Source: a virus. Taken from it: 23,874 nucleotides of DNA. Under the pieces are notes generated by a model. That model was given only the letters and a program-made list of their open reading frames with translations, was not told where the DNA came from and ran no database searches. Within the stretch, counting starts at the first letter, position 1, and each line of letters opens with the position of its first letter. The position numbers were made by a program, and so were the translations under genes. Shown piece by piece: positions 1 to 6,536 of the stretch. The stretch covers positions 1 to 23,874 of IMG/VR virus record IMGVR_UViG_3300020141_000051; one strand, 5' to 3'.

Positions 1-50
1 AAGGTTACCCATATCATTTTGTTAGGTCTAATGTCTTGTTTAATAATCAT
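1..50 (-). CDS. 5' part of an unidentified gene, cut by the window edge
   Basis: An ATG at 50-48 overlaps the TGA of the preceding gene as ATGA, and the frame stays open to the window edge. It gives only the N-terminus MIIKQDIRPNKMIWVT, too little for a family call. The same ATGA junction recurs at four upstream junctions of this operon (2321, 2572, 4453 and 4803 among them), which is the main reason to believe the start. No strong Shine-Dalgarno is seen, so translation would depend on coupling. Confidence 0.5.
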   Translation of the reverse strand, partial: MIIKQDIRPNKMIWVT

Positions 51-562
51 GTTGGTGTATCTTGTGTATATTGATCCCAGTAAGTAAATTTGTCTTTACT
101 CATTAGGCTTTGAAGATGATGTGTCCATACACCTGGGTTTGTTTTACCCCAAGTAATGTCATCCAGTTTAAGAGTGGCATTGTAATTAAGTTGATTAATA
201 TAAGGCAATTTTACACTAATCATAGGAACAAATCTAGCGTATTCGGAATAACCGCTTTCGATTACACCTTCAACGTGTTCAACACCAAAGTCCAAGCTGA
301 CCCAGTAGTCTGCTTTTAAACAGCCGAGGATAACTTCGTCCCACGGTGCGTATTCTTCTTGTGACATTGCTTTAGGATTAAAACTTTGACTAGTACCAAA
401 GTAGATATGTGTACAATCGTTATCATTTGCCTTGTCAAAAATCTCCTCCAAAGACGGAGTTCCAACTACAAATAGTGTTTTCATACCATAACAAATAGTA
501 TGTTCGACTTCATAACCTGTAAAGTAGACAATATCTTGTCTTTCTTCTGTGTTTAGTCCCAT
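47..562 (-). CDS. Conserved phage hypothetical protein, 171 aa
   Basis: I do not recognise a function. The protein is soluble and aromatic-rich, with no signal peptide or membrane segment. It begins MGLNTEERQDIVYFTGYEVE, with a hydrophobic strand MKTLFVVG at about residues 27-34 and a well-ordered C-terminal stretch containing ISVKLPYINQLNYNA. The style recalls conserved hypothetical proteins of T4-like marine phages, from memory only. It overlaps the upstream dehydrogenase gene by 10 bases and the downstream gene by ATGA, so it is part of the clamp operon. Its position after two sugar-type oxidoreductases hints at a metabolic rather than virion role, but that is inference. Confidence 0.7.
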   Translation of the reverse strand: MGLNTEERQDIVYFTGYEVEHTICYGMKTLFVVGTPSLEEIFDKANDNDCTHIYFGTSQSFNPKAMSQEEYAPWDEVILGCLKADYWVSLDFGVEHVEGVIESGYSEYARFVPMISVKLPYINQLNYNATLKLDDITWGKTNPGVWTHHLQSLMSKDKFTYWDQYTQDTPT

Positions 563-1449
563 TTAATATAACCTCTGCTGTAACCGCTTGGACGATCCAT
601 ACCATCCGCAAACGCTTGCTGCCATTCAGTGTTACGATTATAACACTTAGTCCAGAAAGAATCAACCTTAATATCACCATTTGTAATCCAATACTCAGCA
701 TCTACCATACATTGATAAAATCCGTCGTTACGTGGACTCGGCTTAATTGTAGTACAAGCCTTCCAAAGCTGTGCCTGTGCCTCTTGATGATCTACGGCTT
801 TGCCAACAGCATCTATAATTAGAGCATTGTTGTTTAATTGAATGCCGTTGCCAATTTCGTATTTTCCAGAAAGATCCACAACAACATCATAACTTTCGGT
901 TGTGGCTACTAATAGTTTATCTCCCCAAAGATCTGTATTACTTGATCCAATTACGTCGATATTGAAATCTATATGGTTAAGCAAGATAGTATTATAAGCG
1001 ACCCACGCTAAAAATCCACTACCTAAAATTAGTAGACGTTTACCAGGCCCACTGCGCTCAGCAATTTCTCGAATAGGCTGTTGTATTACGTTAATTCCAC
1101 AAGCTACTGGTTCTAATATATACTCAGGACTAGCTTCGGGTACTTTGACATACTCGTTAATACGAACATTGTATACATCTGCGTAAGCAGGTTCTCCACG
1201 AGTAGCAACAATGTCACCAACCTGTGTTGCACCGATACCACTACCTACTTTGGTTACAACTCCAAGGCCTTCATGCCCTTGCATGTGCAACGGCAATGGA
1301 CCGAAGTTGCCTTGCATCATGTCAATATCACTACGGCATACACCAGTCATTAGTGCTTTTACTTCGATCTCATAATCACTAGGTTCGGGTTTAATATAGG
1401 CTACTTCTTCAAAGTAGCCTTGCCCTGTTGTTTGTAAACAGCGTGTCAT
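553..1449 (-). CDS. Zinc-dependent medium-chain dehydrogenase (alcohol/polyol dehydrogenase-like)
   Basis: A 298-aa MDR-superfamily oxidoreductase. The catalytic-zinc signature is visible: C38 in GVCRSD, H59-E60 in QGHEG, and a candidate fourth ligand E113 in LEPVACG. The Rossmann motif GSGF follows at about 143-146. The four-cysteine structural zinc lobe of classical alcohol dehydrogenases is missing, and the protein is about 40 residues shorter than usual. The C-terminus (about 265-298) is Trp/Tyr-rich and atypical. It should oxidise or reduce an alcohol or polyol with NAD(P); the substrate cannot be told. The ATG overlaps the TGA of the Gfo/Idh/MocA gene (ATGA), and the two probably act in one pathway. 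Confidence 0.8.
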   Translation of the reverse strand: MTRCLQTTGQGYFEEVAYIKPEPSDYEIEVKALMTGVCRSDIDMMQGNFGPLPLHMQGHEGLGVVTKVGSGIGATQVGDIVATRGEPAYADVYNVRINEYVKVPEASPEYILEPVACGINVIQQPIREIAERSGPGKRLLILGSGFLAWVAYNTILLNHIDFNIDVIGSSNTDLWGDKLLVATTESYDVVVDLSGKYEIGNGIQLNNNALIIDAVGKAVDHQEAQAQLWKACTTIKPSPRNDGFYQCMVDAEYWITNGDIKVDSFWTKCYNRNTEWQQAFADGMDRPSGYSRGYIKWD

Positions 1450-2324
1450 AGAATTTCAATCCTTTCGTGTATCCAAGAGTCTATATCAAATTGTTTAAGC
1501 CAAAATTCGTAATTATCTACGTTTGTAATAGCATCAACTATCATATTATGATATGCTTCTTCTGGACACCAGCCTAAATCAAACTTTTCTATAGTGTTGT
1601 CTGGCATGACAAATACTATAGAGCTATCTTCTTCGTCTATGCTACGCCAATTGGCCGCGCACCGCCATTTTCCACCGAAGTTAATTACACACATATCGTC
1701 AACATCATATGTACCAGTGGTATTAACAGTACCATACTCAGTAGTTTCGATGTCTTTTAACTCCCAGCATTGCATAGCAGTTTGCCCGCTAACCTTTTCA
1801 GCCCGCCACTCGGGATTCATAGCAACATATAAACTTAGTAAATGTGGCATCAAATCTCTACTAACACCGCCAAACGCTAATTTCTTGGTGGTAAACCAAC
1901 TGCCTGGACTAGGAATACAGTTTTTACGTATCCATCGTATTTTTACAGTCTTGGCCTTACTTGCTAGCTCTGCTAGTTCGGCTATATTACTACGCCACAT
2001 GTTATTTTTAACCATCATGAAACGTGTTTGTTTGAATTCAGTAATTAGTTTAGTCCATGTAGCACTTGTAGCAACACCTGGTTTTTCAATAAAAACAATT
2101 TTAGCATACGGAGCAACTTTTGCCGCCAATTCAAAATGCGTAAAATTAGGTGTACAAATATGAACAGTATCAAATGTCTTATAGTGTATAATAGCTTTAT
2201 CTATGCTATCGAAACGTGCGCCTTTACTAGGATCTTGATCCACTGTAATGACTTCATGTCCAAGTTTTTCTAGTACAGTTTTGTACAACTGCCCAATGCC
2301 CATGCCAACTATTAAACTTTTCAT
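1446..2324 (-). CDS. Gfo/Idh/MocA-family NAD(P)-dependent oxidoreductase
   Basis: A 292-aa protein with an N-terminal Rossmann fold (MKSLIVGMGIGQLY) and the two hallmarks of the family: VHICTPNFTHFELA at about 54-67 and the EKP motif at 80-82, whose lysine lies at the active site in this family. Family members oxidise or epimerise sugars, inositols or nucleotide sugars. The C-terminal half should be the substrate domain, but it is diverged and gives no specificity. It is translationally coupled on both sides by ATGA overlaps, between the BPSL0761-like gene and the zinc dehydrogenase. A truncated UDP-glucose dehydrogenase at 5765-6535 could supply or share a sugar-nucleotide substrate; that link is inference. 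Confidence 0.85.
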   Translation of the reverse strand: MKSLIVGMGIGQLYKTVLEKLGHEVITVDQDPSKGARFDSIDKAIIHYKTFDTVHICTPNFTHFELAAKVAPYAKIVFIEKPGVATSATWTKLITEFKQTRFMMVKNNMWRSNIAELAELASKAKTVKIRWIRKNCIPSPGSWFTTKKLAFGGVSRDLMPHLLSLYVAMNPEWRAEKVSGQTAMQCWELKDIETTEYGTVNTTGTYDVDDMCVINFGGKWRCAANWRSIDEEDSSIVFVMPDNTIEKFDLGWCPEEAYHNMIVDAITNVDNYEFWLKQFDIDSWIHERIEIL

Positions 2325-2575
2325 TGTTGAACCTTTTGTGATTCTTCGTAAACTCTCATCAGTCTACTTACATCTTCCATTCGTTCTTGAAATACATCAG
2401 GACTAGTCTGTGCTGTTTTCATCATATCGTACTCACTTGGGTAATGTCTAAGTAAGGCGCGAGCTTGTTGTCGTACTGCTAGTGGAACTCGTTTAGTTTC
2501 ACTAGAGAAACATAGTGATTTTAAAAACTTTTCTGTTTGAACAACAGCTCGATATCGTTCGTCAGGTAATGTCAT
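2321..2575 (-). CDS. BPSL0761-like small protein
   Basis: An 84-aa basic protein beginning MTLPDERYRAVVQTEKFL and carrying RVPLAVRQQARALLRHYPSE. This matches my memory of the proteobacterial BPSL0761 family: a PDERYR start, then an R-x-RALLRHYP segment. The molecular function is unknown. It is all-helical in appearance, with no membrane segment. The ATG overlaps the TGA of the transglycosylase gene and its own TGA overlaps the next ATG. A BPSL0761-type gene hints at a proteobacterial host. The family call rests on pattern recognition, not on a search. Confidence 0.65.
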   Translation of the reverse strand: MTLPDERYRAVVQTEKFLKSLCFSSETKRVPLAVRQQARALLRHYPSEYDMMKTAQTSPDVFQERMEDVSRLMRVYEESQKVQQ

Positions 2576-4263
2576 AATTCGAATAGACTTTCATTAAAGA
2601 CTGGTTTATGTGACTCTTCTATTGTAGCACTTGGCTTGTCTTTTGTCAAGTCCGCTTCAATGTCAAAGTGCTCATTTGCGTAGGTACTAGCATTAATTGT
2701 TTTCTTACCAATTGCGCCACGTGTGCCTGGAATAGCAATCCAAAATTTGCTATAGTATTCAATAATGGCAAGAGCATCTTCTCTGTTATCTGCTGAGAAA
2801 ATGGCATCAACAACATCTTTAAAGAATAATCTATCACCAGTATTTTCTTGGACTAACATCTCAGGACATAACCCTTTGTCATATTCTCGGTTAGCTTCTT
2901 GCACACTATTCAAATGTTGCCAAACATTATGGCCCATCATAATAGCATAGCTAAAACTATCCCACGATGTACGACCTTCCTTGCCATTCTTGTTTAAATC
3001 GCCAGGTGCGTAAATACAAATGTCTTTGATTGGTACTTGATCCATTACTGGACTTGTGGTAAACGATTCAAAAAACTTATCTTGTATTACAGCATCTTGG
3101 AACGGTCTTGTGTCTTTTGCGTATTTCTTGTCGTCAACGCTGGGTAACATGCGGTAGAGCCATTTGCTCCTGTCTGTAATTTCTGTTTGGACATAGATTT
3201 GTCCGTTTGCTGTTGCCAGAAACGGTGAGGCGCAGTCAAAAGATATGGTAAAGTTTTCATTATGGTGCTTCCTAATAGCTCGTTGAATATCAGTTAATAA
3301 CAATGCCCACTCTAACTTAGAGGTGCCCAAGAAGTGCATCCAGTCTTGCTGACCTTTTTCAAGGAGGCCATCAAACTTCAATGCTACTAATCTTTTTAGT
3401 ACAAGTTCTACGTCACACATATTCTGTCCACCCATAGCCCAGCCGTTAAATGGCCTGTCATACTTGGTTGGATCGCAAAAGTCTTTCATTTGTTGATACC
3501 AATCTTCTGCTTGTTTGTGCGTTTCGCCTTGTAATACATTTAAGAACTTACAGGCGCCGGTGCGATGTTTAATAAAATATTCGTTATTATACTTTGTTGC
3601 CGCAACTGCTTGGTCGTAATCGCCCACACCACTATTACGAGCACCTACTGGACTACGCCCGACCCACGCTGGAATATCAAGCACCATGCCGTAATCCATG
3701 AGTGTATCCATCCAGTTAAGAACTTGCTCACGTTTCTTTTGTGCCGCATCTAGTTTAGCTTGATAAAGTTTAACATGATCAATCTTAGTATACTTTGGAT
3801 TGCCATGCTTGTCTGTTTTAGGATGGCCTGTTGGGTGTACTTGTGGAACTAGTTCGATACCTCGAGCAACTGCTTCATCCATGCGCTGGGCTACAACTGG
3901 ACCATTGGGGTCATTCCATTCACCTTCCCACACACCTTTACCGATCTGAAAGCCTCCAGAGTCGCCCAGCACCCAACTAGTTGATCTGTCACGATTGCGG
4001 AACATATCTTCTGCTTCGTCAGTTCTAGTCAAATCTAAATTAGCGTGTCCTGCTGAATACAAGCACCACTTGTAATAAAACAGGCCTTTTTCAGGCTCTA
4101 AGTAATTAAGACTTTCTACTCCGTTAGTAAACGTAGCAGGAATACGTGCCGGATCTACATAATTACCAAAACGTTGTTTGCCTATAAATGTGCTATAGAA
4201 ACCAGACGTTGCTGGTAAAAAATGTGCGTAATCGCTTTGTGCTGTTGTTAAGTCTTTATTCAT
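2572..4263 (-). CDS. dpdA: TGT/DpdA-like base transglycosylase, candidate DNA 7-deazaguanine insertase
   Basis: A 563-aa protein with the queuine/archaeosine tRNA-guanine transglycosylase core. DSGGFQ is at 101-106 (general acid/base Asp in TGT), LNVLQGET at 241-248 (the VQG block), GWAMGGQ at 274-280 (the AIGG block), and FDCASPF at 342-348 in the place of TGT's nucleophile motif FDCVxPT. The TGT zinc motif CxCxxC is absent, and a long C-terminal region (about 360-563) is unlike bacterial TGT. TGT-like proteins in phages are usually DpdA enzymes, which exchange guanine in DNA for a deazaguanine; a tRNA target cannot be excluded. The last residues FNESLFEL resemble the polymerase clamp-binding tail, and the gene lies in the clamp operon. 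No preQ0 synthesis gene is in this window. The symbol is tentative. Confidence 0.75.
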   Translation of the reverse strand: MNKDLTTAQSDYAHFLPATSGFYSTFIGKQRFGNYVDPARIPATFTNGVESLNYLEPEKGLFYYKWCLYSAGHANLDLTRTDEAEDMFRNRDRSTSWVLGDSGGFQIGKGVWEGEWNDPNGPVVAQRMDEAVARGIELVPQVHPTGHPKTDKHGNPKYTKIDHVKLYQAKLDAAQKKREQVLNWMDTLMDYGMVLDIPAWVGRSPVGARNSGVGDYDQAVAATKYNNEYFIKHRTGACKFLNVLQGETHKQAEDWYQQMKDFCDPTKYDRPFNGWAMGGQNMCDVELVLKRLVALKFDGLLEKGQQDWMHFLGTSKLEWALLLTDIQRAIRKHHNENFTISFDCASPFLATANGQIYVQTEITDRSKWLYRMLPSVDDKKYAKDTRPFQDAVIQDKFFESFTTSPVMDQVPIKDICIYAPGDLNKNGKEGRTSWDSFSYAIMMGHNVWQHLNSVQEANREYDKGLCPEMLVQENTGDRLFFKDVVDAIFSADNREDALAIIEYYSKFWIAIPGTRGAIGKKTINASTYANEHFDIEADLTKDKPSATIEESHKPVFNESLFEL

Positions 4264-4456
4264 CTTTTATCTTTACCCATAGTTCGTAGTATGGATCATA
4301 TCTCCAACCATTCGGCGGTTCACACGGATCATAATTTTGTGGATGTGTTAGTGGCGTTTCCGCAGGCGAGTGTCGCTTCTTATACTCTGTTCGAATATAA
4401 TCACGCAACAACTCGTCTGCGTATTGATCAGCCCATGTGCTTTCGTTTATAATCAT
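4256..4456 (-). CDS. Small hypothetical protein, 66 aa
   Basis: An unrecognised acidic/aromatic protein starting MIINESTWADQYADELL and ending with a Pro/Trp/Tyr-rich tail (PNGWRYDPYYELWVKIKDE). I chose the ATG at 4456 because it overlaps the TGA of the upstream gene exactly as ATGA, the junction used throughout this operon. Upstream in-frame starts at 4501 (GTG) and 4495 (ATG) would extend the protein by up to 15 residues but overlap the neighbour by more than 40 bases. The 3' end overlaps the start of the transglycosylase gene by 8 bases. Function unknown. Confidence 0.6.
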   Translation of the reverse strand: MIINESTWADQYADELLRDYIRTEYKKRHSPAETPLTHPQNYDPCEPPNGWRYDPYYELWVKIKDE

Positions 4457-4806
4457 TTTACTAAATGTTGCGCTAATACCATCAGGCTTAGCCATACCCA
4501 CATTGTATTAAAACCTACTAGTGTCGGCAAAAACTTTTTGTTACTTGCCCAAATAAGTGTAAGGCTAGTTGCCAATGTTAAAAAATACAACCACCAAAGA
4601 CTAATACCAAACACTAATCCTGGGATAATAATAATGGCTTTGGCTAACCAACTTACAAACTCTACAGTATTGTAATCAGTCCAGTATTCTTTTGTAAACC
4701 ACATGCCGTAACATTCTTTAACTTTATCCCAACCGATGTGAGTGTAGCTAATACCAATTAATACTGCCCATACTCCGACAGCTACTACAATTTGATCTAA
4801 TGTCAT
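4453..4806 (-). CDS. Small multi-pass membrane protein, 117 aa
   Basis: Hydrophobic segments are visible at about residues 5-21, 52-72, 73-88 and 98-114, so the product should be an integral membrane protein with three or four spans. An aromatic, charged loop (HIGWDKVKECYGMWFTKEYW) separates the first from the rest. No family is recognised. Its ATG overlaps the TGA of the DUF2061 gene and its own TGA overlaps the next ATG, so it is expressed as part of the clamp operon. Two adjacent membrane genes between the clamp and the transglycosylase suggest an early change to the host envelope, or simply filler genes. This is inference. Confidence 0.65.
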   Translation of the reverse strand: MTLDQIVVAVGVWAVLIGISYTHIGWDKVKECYGMWFTKEYWTDYNTVEFVSWLAKAIIIIPGLVFGISLWWLYFLTLATSLTLIWASNKKFLPTLVGFNTMWVWLSLMVLAQHLVK

Positions 4807-4982
4807 TCGATTTTACCCCATTTAATTTTAAGCCACACTCGTTCCATAGCATAGTGTAAGAATGCCAGGACTATATGGATTGCGACTGCGTCACTAAGAC
4901 CAGTCCATAGCGCCGTAATGAGCAAGGCCGCAACCCTATAAGTTACGGTCCTTGCTATTGTGCGAATATGTTTTTCACTCAT
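4803..4982 (-). CDS. DUF2061-family membrane protein, 59 aa
   Basis: A short gene starting at ATG 4982 and ending TGA 4803. The product begins MSEKHIRTIARTVTYRVAAL, has a hydrophobic middle (about 18-44) and ends in HYAMERVWLKIKWGKIE. The pattern K-T-x-x-Y-R near the start and H-E-R-x-W-x-K-I-x-W-G near the end is what I know of DUF2061 proteins, two-span membrane proteins of unknown role that also occur in marine phages. The ATG shares its A with the clamp stop codon (TAATG) and its stop overlaps the next start (ATGA). Both junctions strongly support a real gene filling an otherwise empty 175-base gap. Confidence 0.8.
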   Translation of the reverse strand: MSEKHIRTIARTVTYRVAALLITALWTGLSDAVAIHIVLAFLHYAMERVWLKIKWGKIE

Positions 4983-5713
4983 TACTTGCTCTGTGCTGGG
5001 AGAATATAGTTGTATTCTGCCAAGCCACTGTCCACAGTAATCTGCATTGCGCCAGCGTCTGCGATACGAATAGTCTTGTCACCAGCTAGAGCCAAAATGC
5101 TCATAACTTGTGTAACAGGCCAAGACCACACTTGACGCAACTTACCGTCAACGCCCGCTTGGAAAATAAAGCTACCTGCGTGTGTGCTAGCATCACCAAA
5201 GCTAAACACTAGATTGCTACCGTCTGTTTTAACTTGGAAAACAGTTTCTTCGCTGTGTGCGTTTGCTTGAAATTTCAATCTTTGAATACTAGTTACTGTA
5301 GGCTCGAATTCAATATCCCACTTAGCACCTTTGAACTTTACAGTTTTCAATTTTTCATTGATAACTTCTGTGCTCATAAAACGATAGTCGTTTTCAAAGT
5401 CTCCATCCTTGTTTTCAAAGTGTAGACCTGTTGGAACAGTTTCGCCATTGCGTTCAGCACTGACTAAACTAATGCGAGCATTCTCTTTGTATTCTGGGCA
5501 TTTCAAGTGAATGTCCAACTTGTTCAAGTTAGGCATACCAAATACGCCTTCAAACTCGTCAACCGGTGCTTTTGTTTTAGCACTAATGATAACGCTACGG
5601 TCTTCCGCCATTGCCTCGATAGCAGTTTCGGTGCTATCAGCTGTTACTTTAGCTAACGGAATAAATCCGAGAGCGTGTGTATGTGCTACTAAATCTTGTA
5701 AAATGTCTTTCAT
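4982..5713 (-). CDS. 45: DNA polymerase sliding clamp (T4 gp45-like)
   Basis: A 243-aa protein of the length and style of T4-like processivity factors. It is beta-rich, with the order KDILQDLVAHTHALGF at the N-terminus, VFGMPNLNKLDIHLKC around 60-75, and NYILPAQSK at the very end, as in gp45 proteins whose C-terminus closes the last strand. It should form a trimeric ring that tethers the polymerase and, in T4, also activates late transcription. The ATG at 5713 is preceded by GGAG (5723-5720) at good spacing. An in-frame ATG at 5725 lies on that same GGAG and is unlikely to be the start. A near-consensus promoter lies just upstream, so this is the first gene of its operon. Confidence 0.85.
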   Translation of the reverse strand: MKDILQDLVAHTHALGFIPLAKVTADSTETAIEAMAEDRSVIISAKTKAPVDEFEGVFGMPNLNKLDIHLKCPEYKENARISLVSAERNGETVPTGLHFENKDGDFENDYRFMSTEVINEKLKTVKFKGAKWDIEFEPTVTSIQRLKFQANAHSEETVFQVKTDGSNLVFSFGDASTHAGSFIFQAGVDGKLRQVWSWPVTQVMSILALAGDKTIRIADAGAMQITVDSGLAEYNYILPAQSK

Positions 5714-5734
5714 GTGAATCTCCATATGTTAATG

Positions 5735-5763
5735 ATTATACTTAGGCCTTGTCTAAAGGTCAA
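5735..5763 (-). promoter_or_regulatory. Sigma70-type promoter of the clamp operon
   Basis: Minus-strand TTGACC (5763-5758), a 17-base spacer and TATAAT (5740-5735). This is a 5/6 plus 6/6 match to the bacterial housekeeping consensus at ideal spacing. It starts directly after the stop codon of the upstream dehydrogenase gene, in the only gap between that gene and the clamp. It should let host RNA polymerase transcribe clamp to left edge as one unit. Confidence 0.8.
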
Positions 5764-5764
5764 G

Positions 5765-6535
5765 TTATTTTCTTACCGTTTTGTTATAGTCAATTGCGTG
5801 ATCTAAAATACTTACTGGTGTATTTAGGTCGCCGGCATATTTACTAAATGCTTTTGTGTCTTTAGGAAAGCAATGCCCTCCAAAACCTCTTTCTCCATCC
5901 ACTCCTGGAACCAATGTATGGCTAGTTCCGATACGCGAATCGTGTGTTAGTACTTGCCTAACAACACTATAATCAGCACCACTCTTTTCGCAAATATCGT
6001 ATATTTGATTAAAGAACGCTACTTTCAGCGCCAGGAATGAATTACTTACGTATTTGATTGTTGCCGCTTCTGTAATACTACAGTTGAAGAACATCCTACA
6101 CTTGGGCAATACACTGGCAAATAGATCCTGCCAAAAACACTCAGGATCTTCTCCACCAATCACCATATAGGTTTGATTTAAAAAATCTTGATTGGCAGTC
6201 GCACCTCTTAAGAATTCCGGACTATGGCAAATGCTATGTTCCGAGAATTCCTTCTCCAAATCTTCAAACAAATCTGGAGTCATAGTAGACTTGATTAAAA
6301 CTGGTAAGAATATAGGAATCTCTCCCATAACTGCTCTTACATTAGAATTATCACACCGCCCGCTAAAAGCGGTACTAGGTGTATCAACGCAAACAATAAC
6401 TCCGTCTGCATCGTGATGATCTATCATTTTATAATCTGTATACTTAGGATCTTGTATTACAATTTCATGTTTTGTTTTTAAGGCATTGGCAACTGCCTTG
6501 CCTACAAAACCATAACCAATAATAACTATTTTCAT
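5765..6535 (-). CDS. UDP-glucose/GDP-mannose 6-dehydrogenase-like protein, C-terminally short
   Basis: A 256-aa NAD-dependent nucleotide-sugar dehydrogenase. Visible motifs: GYGFVG (7-12) for NAD binding, STMTPDL (83-89), HSPEFLRGA (104-112), EAATIKYVSNSFLALK (156-171) in the central helix, and the catalytic cysteine C222 in FGGHCFPKD. Complete family members are about 390-450 aa with a C-terminal NDP-sugar-binding domain. This one stops at about residue 256, soon after the catalytic motif, so that domain is missing. Either the enzyme is a minimal phage form or it needs a partner. It follows DNA polymerase with only TAATATG between them and likely shares its transcript. The exact substrate is unknown. 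Confidence 0.85.
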   Translation of the reverse strand: MKIVIIGYGFVGKAVANALKTKHEIVIQDPKYTDYKMIDHHDADGVIVCVDTPSTAFSGRCDNSNVRAVMGEIPIFLPVLIKSTMTPDLFEDLEKEFSEHSICHSPEFLRGATANQDFLNQTYMVIGGEDPECFWQDLFASVLPKCRMFFNCSITEAATIKYVSNSFLALKVAFFNQIYDICEKSGADYSVVRQVLTHDSRIGTSHTLVPGVDGERGFGGHCFPKDTKAFSKYAGDLNTPVSILDHAIDYNKTVRK

Positions 6536-6536
6536 A

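Noticed and set aside
1594-2163. Long plus-strand open frame (189 codons) opposite the Gfo/Idh/MocA gene
   Set aside because: It lies wholly antisense to a gene with clear family motifs, has no plausible ribosome site or domain, and its composition is that of a mirrored frame.
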